A DNA stretch of 11,150 bases from CAHJXF01 sp038240015 (GTDB lineage: Bacteria; Pseudomonadota; Gammaproteobacteria; Burkholderiales; Burkholderiaceae_D): positions 1-11,150 of the forward strand of contig JBBSEF010000092.1 of NCBI GenBank assembly GCA_038240015.1, read 5' to 3'. Position 1 is the first letter of the stretch, and the number at the start of each line of letters is the position of its first letter. This document shows positions 6,436 through 11,150 of the stretch, piece after piece. Below the pieces are notes generated by a model. It saw only the letters and a program-made list of their open reading frames with translations, was not told the DNA's origin and searched no databases. The translations under genes and the position numbers were made by a program.

Positions 6436-7185
6436 TCAGCCGCCCAGATAAGCATCGCGCACGCGCGGATTGACGAGCAGTGCGGCAGCCGTATCGGCAA
6501 GCACGATGTTGCCGGTCTCGATCACGTAGCCGCGCGCAGCGATGCGCAATGCCTGCTTGACGTTCTGCTCGACGAGGAAGATCGCCAGGCCGTCGCGATT
6601 GAGCGCGCGCAGCGTGAGAAAAATATTCTGTACGACCAGCGGCGCGAGACCCATCGACGGTTCGTCGAGCAAGAGCAGGCGCGGTCGCGCCATCAACGCG
6701 CGTCCGATCGCCAGCATCTGTTGCTCGCCGCCCGAGAGGTTGCCGGCCGGCCCCGAGGCGCGTTCCTTCAGCAGAGGAAACATCGTGAAGACGCGTTCGA
6801 GATCGCTTTCGCGACCCGCGCGATCACGGCGACTGTAGGCGCCCAGTTCGAGGTTCTCGCGCACCGTCAACGTGGTCAGCGTCGCGCGGCCTTCGGCGAC
6901 CTGCACCAGTCCGCGCGCGACGATCCGGTGGGGCGGCAACCGCGTGATGTCTTCGCCGTCGAAGGTCACGCGGCCTGCGGATTTCGGCACGAGTCCCGAC
7001 AGCGCAAGCAGCGTGGTGGACTTGCCCGCGCCGTTTGCACCGACTAGCGTCGTGATCGCTCCCGCATCGACGGCGAGGTCGATGCCCTTGACGGCTTCGA
7101 TGTGGCCGTAGGCGACGCCGAGGCCTTCGACCGAAAGCAGCGCGCTCGTTGATGCCGATACCGCCGCACTCGTCGACGCGCTCAC
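6436..7185 (-). CDS. livF: branched-chain amino acid ABC transporter ATP-binding protein LivF
   Basis: LivF is one of two cytoplasmic ATPases that power uptake of leucine, isoleucine, valine and related amino acids. In 249 residues it shows Walker A GANGAGKST (49-57), ABC signature LSGGEQQ (150-156), Walker B LLLLDEPSMGLAP (170-182) and the VEQN motif (205-208) that replaces the H-loop histidine context in LivF proteins. GYVIETGNIVLADTAAALL and the end AYLGG are typical of the family. The reading frame runs open far into livG, so the start had to be chosen: GTG at 7183-7185 overlaps the livG stop as GTGA and has GAGG 7 nt upstream. This gives a 15-residue Ala/Ser/Thr-rich N-terminal extension before LLSVEGL, making the protein slightly longer than the usual 233-237. 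It is the last gene of the operon; 138 bp separate its stop from the convergent TPR gene, with no clear terminator hairpin. Confidence 0.95.
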   Translation of the reverse strand: MSASTSAAVSASTSALLSVEGLGVAYGHIEAVKGIDLAVDAGAITTLVGANGAGKSTTLLALSGLVPKSAGRVTFDGEDITRLPPHRIVARGLVQVAEGRATLTTLTVRENLELGAYSRRDRAGRESDLERVFTMFPLLKERASGPAGNLSGGEQQMLAIGRALMARPRLLLLDEPSMGLAPLVVQNIFLTLRALNRDGLAIFLVEQNVKQALRIAARGYVIETGNIVLADTAAALLVNPRVRDAYLGG

Positions 7186-8063
7186 CTGCGCGCCTCGCGG
7201 TCCATCTGGGTCGGCGAGTCCAGCGACGAGAGATTGCCCGACAGATCGGGCAGATGCACCGGCTCCCCTTCCATTCGATCGGCGTCGTCGTGGTTGTCGC
7301 GCGCATCGTCTTCGTCGCGACCGAGATAGGCTTCGATCACACGCGGATCGTTGCGGATCGCATCGGGCGGACCATCGGCGATGATGCGCCCGAAGTTGAG
7401 CACGCCGACACGCGAGCACAGGCCCATCACGAAGCGCATGTCGTGTTCGATCAACAGCACCGTGTAGCCGCGCGCGGCGATCGCATCGATCTCGTGCATC
7501 AGGTCGGTCTTCTCGACGCTGTTCATTCCCGCAACCAGTTCGTCGAGCAGCAGCAGCTTGGGCTCGGTCGCGAGCGCACGCGCGAGTTCGAGCTTGCGTT
7601 GATTGCCGTACGACAGATTGTCGGCGAGTTCGTCGGCGCGGCGGTCGAGCTTGACCCACGACAACAGTTCGAGCGCACGATCGCGCGCGCGTTTTTCTTC
7701 GGCGCGAAAGCCGCGCGATGAGAACAAGAGGCCACCCGCGCCGTAGCGCAGATGGCAGTGCATGCCGACCACGACATTGTCGAGCAGCGTCATTTCCTTG
7801 AAGACGCGGATGTTCTGGAAGGTGCGCGCGAGACCCAGCTGGGTGATGCGGTGCGGCCGCCGCCCGACCAGGCTCTGGCCTTCGAACAGTACTGTTCCCG
7901 CGCTCGGTGCGTACAGTCCGGTGATGATGTTGAAGAGCGTCGTCTTGCCCGCGCCATTGGGGCCGATCAAGCCGTGGATGCCGCCTTGCGGTACCGCGAG
8001 CGTGATGCCTTCGAGGACCTTCAGGCCGCCGAAATTTTTCGACAATGCGTTCAGTTCGAGCAT
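7182..8063 (-). CDS. livG: branched-chain amino acid ABC transporter ATP-binding protein LivG
   Basis: LivG pairs with LivF beneath the LivH/LivM channel. Walker A is GPNGAGKTT (34-42), the Q-loop region is LARTFQNIRVF (78-88), the signature is LSYGNQRKLELARAL (150-164), Walker B LLLLDE (170-175) and the H-loop IEHDM (205-209, H207). After Walker B the sequence reads DELVAGMN where most LivG proteins have DEPxAGxN, a mild variation. The canonical protein would end near IEAYLG (243-248), but the frame continues for 45 polar, strongly acidic residues (RDEDDARDNHDDADRM onward) to 293. The start is ATG 8061-8063, one base after the livM stop; an in-frame upstream start at 8096 would add 11 residues inside livM and is less likely. 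The stop overlaps the livF start by GTGA. Confidence 0.95.
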   Translation of the reverse strand: MLELNALSKNFGGLKVLEGITLAVPQGGIHGLIGPNGAGKTTLFNIITGLYAPSAGTVLFEGQSLVGRRPHRITQLGLARTFQNIRVFKEMTLLDNVVVGMHCHLRYGAGGLLFSSRGFRAEEKRARDRALELLSWVKLDRRADELADNLSYGNQRKLELARALATEPKLLLLDELVAGMNSVEKTDLMHEIDAIAARGYTVLLIEHDMRFVMGLCSRVGVLNFGRIIADGPPDAIRNDPRVIEAYLGRDEDDARDNHDDADRMEGEPVHLPDLSGNLSSLDSPTQMDREARR

Positions 8064-8064
8064 G

Positions 8065-8952
8065 TCAGCCTCGACGCGCCGCGCGCGCGCCTGCACCGTT
8101 CGCTCTACGGCCGAACCACGCGCGAAAGCGCTGCGGATCCCAGATGCCTTTGGGCAGGAACAGCACGATCACGACGAGGATCAATCCATTGACGACGAGA
8201 CGGAAGTCGCGCAACGAACGCAGCACTTCGGGCAGCAACGTGAGGATCGCCGCGCCGAGCAGCGGCCCCGGCAATCCGCCGATGCCGCCCAGGATCGCCA
8301 TCGTGAGGATGTCCACTGCGCGCTCGAAGCCGAACTCCTGCGGGCCGATGAAGAAGGTGAGATGCGCGTCGAGCCCGCCCGCGAGTCCCGCGATCGCTGC
8401 GCCGAGCACGAAGGCCAGCATGCGGGTGTTGGCGACGGCGATGCCCATCAGCCCGGCGGCGGTGTCGTCTTCCTTGATCGCCTCGAATGCGCGGCCGACC
8501 TTCGAGCGCCGCATGCGCCAGAGCACCAGCAGCACCAGAACCACGGCGATCAGCACGTGGTACCACTGCGTCAATTGCGGAATGCCGTTCAGGCCGAGCG
8601 CGCCGCCCGTCAGCGATTCCCAGTTGAGCAATGTGATGCGCACCACTTCGCCGAAGCCCAGCGTTGCCATCGCAAGATAGATTCCCGACAGCCGCAGCGT
8701 GGGCTTGCCGATGATGAAGGCCAGCACTGCGGGCGTGATCATGCCGAGCACGAGAGAGACCGGGAAGGGCCAGCCGAGATTCATCGTGACCAGCGCCGCG
8801 GTGTATGCACCGACGCCCATGAACGCCGCGTTGCCGATCGACAGCATCCCGCACGACAACGTCAACCAAATCGACAGCGCGAGCAGGCCGTTGATGCCGA
8901 GCGTGAGCACGACATTGCTGTAGACCGCCCAGAAGTTGTCGAACCAGGTCAC
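8065..8952 (-). CDS. livM: branched-chain amino acid ABC transporter permease LivM
   Basis: LivM is one half of the transmembrane channel. The 295-residue protein is highly hydrophobic with about eight to nine membrane segments; recognisable family stretches are LSCGMLSIGNAAFMGVGAYT (32-51), TLRLSGIYLAMATLGFGEVV (85-104) and the cytoplasmic coupling loop KVGRAFEAIKEDDTAAGLMGI (151-171) that docks onto the ATPases, followed by FVLGAAIAGLAGGL and GGIGGLPGPLLGA. The start is GTG (8950-8952) with GAGG 8 nt upstream, the GAGG lying in a 12-bp repeat between livH and livM. A nine-codon frame (8949-8978) ends in TGA overlapping this GTG. The end is polar and arginine-rich (RRANGAGARAARRG). It is one base from livG. 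Confidence 0.95.
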   Translation of the reverse strand: MTWFDNFWAVYSNVVLTLGINGLLALSIWLTLSCGMLSIGNAAFMGVGAYTAALVTMNLGWPFPVSLVLGMITPAVLAFIIGKPTLRLSGIYLAMATLGFGEVVRITLLNWESLTGGALGLNGIPQLTQWYHVLIAVVLVLLVLWRMRRSKVGRAFEAIKEDDTAAGLMGIAVANTRMLAFVLGAAIAGLAGGLDAHLTFFIGPQEFGFERAVDILTMAILGGIGGLPGPLLGAAILTLLPEVLRSLRDFRLVVNGLILVVIVLFLPKGIWDPQRFRAWFGRRANGAGARAARRG

Positions 8953-8957
8953 GCGAT

Positions 8958-8993
8958 GGTCCTCATACCGGTCCTCATATCGGCCCTCACACC
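8958..8993. repeat. three adjacent 12-bp repeats at the livH/livM junction
   Basis: Three units lie end to end: ggtcctcatacc (8958-8969), ggtcctcatatc (8970-8981) and ggccctcacacc (8982-8993). The first two differ by one base; the third differs from the first by two. On the coding (minus) strand each carries TGAGG: the unit farthest upstream contains the livH stop codon TGA (8987-8989), and the last supplies the GAGG ribosome site for livM. ATGs in units two and three open a nine-codon frame ending in GTGA at the livM start. Confidence 0.9.
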
Positions 8994-9868
8994 TTGCGTT
9001 CGTTGGTGGTGCCGAAGAGACCCTTGGGCCGGATCAGCAGGATCAGAAAAAGCAAACCGAACGCAACCGCATCGCGCATCGTCGAGCCGACGTACGCCAC
9101 CGACAAAACTTCTGCGAAACCCAGAAAGAGGCCTGCGAAGAGCGCGCCGCGAATGTCGCCCATTCCGCCCAGGATGATCACGGCGACGCCCTTTTGCAGC
9201 ATCGGCTGACCCATCAACGGAAAGATCGCGTTCGAGTAGAGCCCGATCAACACGCCGGCGACACCGCCGAGACCCGCCGCGATGAACGAGGTCAGCATGA
9301 ACAGTCCCTCGACGTTGATGCCGACCAGGTACGCGGCCTTCGGCGACTCGGCGATCGCGCGCAACGCGCGCCCGAGTTGGGTCTTGCGAATGATGACCAT
9401 CAGCGCGGCCATCAACGCGAACGACAGCAGGATGATCGAGAGTTCGAGCGCGGTCAGGCCGACGCCGGCGATCGTCAGGTTGTCGTTGGGGACCGTGCCC
9501 GCGGGAAAGCGCAGGTTCTGCGCGCCGAAGATTCCCTGCACGGTGTTGTTGAGCGCGATGCCGATGCCGATGGTCGCGATCATCGGGATCAGATGCGGCG
9601 CATCGCGTTTACGCAGCGGCTTCAAGACCAGCACGTCGATCAGAAAACCGAACAGGCCCGACACCAGAAATGCGAACGGCAGTGCGAGCCACAACGGCAA
9701 CCCGAGATGAGTAATGGCCTCGAGACCCGCATACGCGCCGACCATGAAGATCGCGCCGTGCGAAAGATTGATCACGCCGAGCACGCCGAAGATCAGCGTG
9801 AAGCCGAGCGCGAACAGCGCATAGAGCGCGCCGAGCGAGAGGCCGTTGACGAGCTGTTGCGCGAGCAT
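8987..9868 (-). CDS. livH: branched-chain amino acid ABC transporter permease LivH
   Basis: LivH is the second half of the membrane channel. It has 293 residues, the normal length, with about eight hydrophobic segments. Family-typical stretches are QQLVNGLSLGALYALFALGF (4-23), FGVLGVINLSHGAIFMVGAY (27-46), the coupling loop TQLGRALRAIAESPKAAYLV (about 163-182, followed by GIN) and GKGVAVIILGGMGDIRGA-like KGVAVIILGGMGDIRGALFA. The protein ends in LLIRPKGLFGTTNERKV, the usual RPxGLFG tail. The start ATG is at 9866-9868 with only a weak ribosome site. It follows the binding-protein gene after a 183-bp gap full of REP-like hairpins, and precedes livM by 34 bp. Confidence 0.96.
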   Translation of the reverse strand: MLAQQLVNGLSLGALYALFALGFTLIFGVLGVINLSHGAIFMVGAYAGLEAITHLGLPLWLALPFAFLVSGLFGFLIDVLVLKPLRKRDAPHLIPMIATIGIGIALNNTVQGIFGAQNLRFPAGTVPNDNLTIAGVGLTALELSIILLSFALMAALMVIIRKTQLGRALRAIAESPKAAYLVGINVEGLFMLTSFIAAGLGGVAGVLIGLYSNAIFPLMGQPMLQKGVAVIILGGMGDIRGALFAGLFLGFAEVLSVAYVGSTMRDAVAFGLLFLILLIRPKGLFGTTNERKV

Positions 9869-9920
9869 TCGATGTCCGTCAACTACGTGAGCGACGCGAC
9901 GGAATCCAAACCTCGCCGTC

Positions 9921-10036
9921 TTCCCGGCGAAGGCCGGGATCCAAGCGACGGAGGCCGTCGCCCCGGCGAAGGCCGGGGTCCAAGTCTTCTCTTACGTGCG
10001 CATGTCGTGAACTTGGGCCCCGGCCTCCGCCGGGGA
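9921..10036. repeat. cluster of three REP-like palindromic elements between livK and livH
   Basis: Three copies of one GC-rich palindrome occupy the livK-livH gap. Copy 1 (9921-9945) has core cccggc-gaag-gccggg at 9923-9938; copy 2 (9961-9984) has ccccggc-gaag-gccgggg at 9961-9978; both are followed by atccaag/gtccaag. Copy 3 (10012-10036) is inverted, with core ccccggc-ctcc-gccgggg at 10018-10035. Between copies 1 and 2 lies another hairpin, gcgacg-gaggc-cgtcgc (9945-9961). Copies 2 and 3 can also pair with each other over more than 20 bp around a 27-base loop. Arrangement and placement resemble REP/BIME clusters, which in other bacteria stabilise the upstream message or weaken read-through, here favouring binding protein over permease. 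The functional part is inference. Confidence 0.85.
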
Positions 10037-10051
10037 GACGCAGCAAGCCCA

Positions 10052-11149
10052 TCACTTCTCGATCACGAACTTTCCATCCTTGGTCACGCTCACGATCGCC
10101 GTCTGCTGTGCGTCGTAGCCTGCAGGCTTGCCGGCCTTGTCGTTCGCACGGCGGAACTCGAAGGCGCCGGTCGCACCGGTGTGCTTGACGGTGGGCAACA
10201 CATCGCGCAAAGCGCTGCGATCGGCGGCGAGGTTGCCGGTCATCTTCGTCTTCTTCAATGCCTCGACGACGATGTAGAACGCGTCGTACGCCTGCGCCGC
10301 GAACTGGTCGGGCGCCGCGCCGAACTTGTCGGTGTAGGCCTTGATGAACTTGCTGTTCTCCGGCGTCGCGTTCGAGGCCGACCACGGGCTGCCCACATAC
10401 AGGCCATCGGACGCACCCTTCGCGAGGTCGAAGACCTTGACCGAGTTCATTCCATTGCCCCCGATCACCGGCACGTTGAGGCCGATCTGACGGGCCTGCA
10501 CCATGATCGGCGCGCCTTCGGCAAGCAACGCAGACAACACCAGCGCATCGGGATTGGTCGCCTTGATCTTGGTGAGCTGCGCCTTGAAGTCGACGTCGCC
10601 CTTCGCGAAGGTCTCGGTGGTCGTGACCGCAATCTTCAGATCCTCGAGCGCCTTCTTGAAGTTGTCGTAGCCGCTCTTTGTGAACACGTCGTCGTTGCCG
10701 TAGAGCACGGCGACCTTCTTGAAGCCGGATTTCTTCACCGACATCTTGAGCGTCTCGGGCAGCACGTCGGCCTCGGTCACCGAATTGCGAAACACGTAAT
10801 CGCCGATCGACGTGATGCCGTCGGCCGTGTTGGATGTGCCGAAGGCCACGATTTTCGCACCCTGGGCGATCGGGTCGGCCGCTTGCGCCGAATTGGACAG
10901 CGTCGGCCCGAAGGTCATCAGCACGTTGTCCTGGAAGATGAGCTTCTTGAAGACATTGATCGCCTCTTCCTTCTTGCCTTGCTCGTCTTCGATCACCATC
11001 ACGATCTTGTTGCCGTTGACGCCGCCGGCGGCGTTGACTTCATCGAGCGCAAGCTGAAAGCCGTTCTTGATCGCGACGCCGTACTGCGCAGCGCCCCCCG
11101 ACAGCGCTTCGGCCGCGCCGAGCTTGATGTCGGCGGCGTGCGCGGGCAG
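10052..11149 (-). CDS. livK: periplasmic branched-chain amino acid binding protein (LivJ/LivK type), 5' end off window
   Basis: The visible 365 residues form nearly the whole mature protein of a type I periplasmic binding protein (Peripla_BP_6/Leu-Ile-Val-binding family). The first visible residues, LPAHA followed by ADIKLGAAEALSGGAAQYGV, are the end of a signal peptide with cleavage after AHA and the first strand of the ligand-binding fold; the start codon is beyond the right edge. Typical stretches are NGFQLALDEVNAAGGVNG, FGPTLSNSAQAADPIAQ, KKVAVLYGNDDVFTKSGYDN, FAKGDVDFKAQLTKIKATNP, VPVIGGNGMNSVKVF and QFAAQAYDAFYIVVEAL, and the C-terminus is TKDGKFVIEK. No lipobox cysteine is seen, so it is probably free in the periplasm. 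It heads the livKHMGF operon, so the operon promoter lies outside the window. Substrate specificity (branched-chain, other hydrophobic or amide) cannot be settled from sequence; livK is used for position and family, not proven orthology. Confidence 0.93.
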   Translation of the reverse strand: MPAHAADIKLGAAEALSGGAAQYGVAIKNGFQLALDEVNAAGGVNGNKIVMVIEDEQGKKEEAINVFKKLIFQDNVLMTFGPTLSNSAQAADPIAQGAKIVAFGTSNTADGITSIGDYVFRNSVTEADVLPETLKMSVKKSGFKKVAVLYGNDDVFTKSGYDNFKKALEDLKIAVTTTETFAKGDVDFKAQLTKIKATNPDALVLSALLAEGAPIMVQARQIGLNVPVIGGNGMNSVKVFDLAKGASDGLYVGSPWSASNATPENSKFIKAYTDKFGAAPDQFAAQAYDAFYIVVEALKKTKMTGNLAADRSALRDVLPTVKHTGATGAFEFRRANDKAGKPAGYDAQQTAIVSVTKDGKFVIEK

Positions 11150-11150
11150 G

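Noticed and set aside
6330..6470. Small plus-strand open frame of 46 codons after the TPR gene
   Set aside because: It runs into the antisense of livF, has no ribosome site at its first ATG and no recognisable content.
7762..9177. Long open frame of 471 codons on the plus strand through livG, livM and livH
   Set aside because: It is antisense to three clearly recognised liv genes, has a biased composition rich in Arg, Gln, His and Pro without domains, and arises from the high GC content.
9877..9882. TTGACG on the minus strand as a -35 box for a livH promoter
   Set aside because: It lies only about a dozen bases before the livH ATG, leaving no room for a -10 element and leader.
9917..10040. 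CRISPR-like array
   Set aside because: Only three copies, one inverted, each itself a palindrome, without regular unique spacers or cas genes; REP-like elements explain it better.

Overview
The window is GC-rich DNA (my rough impression is about 60-65 % G+C, not computed) from a Gram-negative bacterium. A complete LivKHMGF-type ABC importer with a periplasmic binding protein, an ECF sigma/anti-sigma pair whose anti-sigma factor ends in a family-typical C-terminus, and REP-like palindromes in an intergenic gap all fit a beta- or gammaproteobacterium (Burkholderiales or Xanthomonadales-like). I cannot place it more finely from sequence alone.

Layout. (1) 1-87, plus strand: the last 28 codons of a gene cut by the window edge, unidentified. 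(2) 112-3239, minus strand, read right to left: a secreted protein of unknown function, an ECF sigma factor, a membrane-bound anti-sigma factor overlapping the sigma gene by 11 bp, and a small TPR_5-type protein. This looks like one cell-envelope signalling cluster. (3) 3395-6297, plus strand: an isolated two-gene unit. The first gene encodes a STAND-type NTPase with a variant Walker A, Walker B and winged-helix region. The second encodes a solenoid of twelve 38-residue TPR-like repeats. They overlap by ATGA and are almost certainly co-translated; together they resemble one NTPase-plus-TPR protein split in two. (4) 6436-11150, minus strand: a branched-chain (hydrophobic) amino acid transport operon in the order livK, livH, livM, livG, livF. 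The livK 5' end lies beyond the right edge.

How the parts work. The binding protein would capture amino acids in the periplasm and deliver them to the LivH/LivM membrane channel, with LivG and LivF hydrolysing ATP. The sigma factor would be held at the membrane by its anti-sigma partner and released by an unknown signal. The NTPase/TPR pair has the architecture of a signal-sensing switch (STAND NTPase plus superstructure-forming repeats), but no effector domain is visible in either protein, so a role in defence, signalling or regulation is open.

The most interesting points are the split STAND-TPR pair, the REP-like hairpin cluster between livK and livH, and a perfectly phased triple 12-bp repeat at the livH/livM junction that carries the livH stop codon, the Shine-Dalgarno sequence of livM and a nine-codon reading frame overlapping the livM start. 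No rRNA, tRNA, CRISPR array, transposase or convincing intrinsic terminator was seen, and no stretch above 300 bases lacks a gene.
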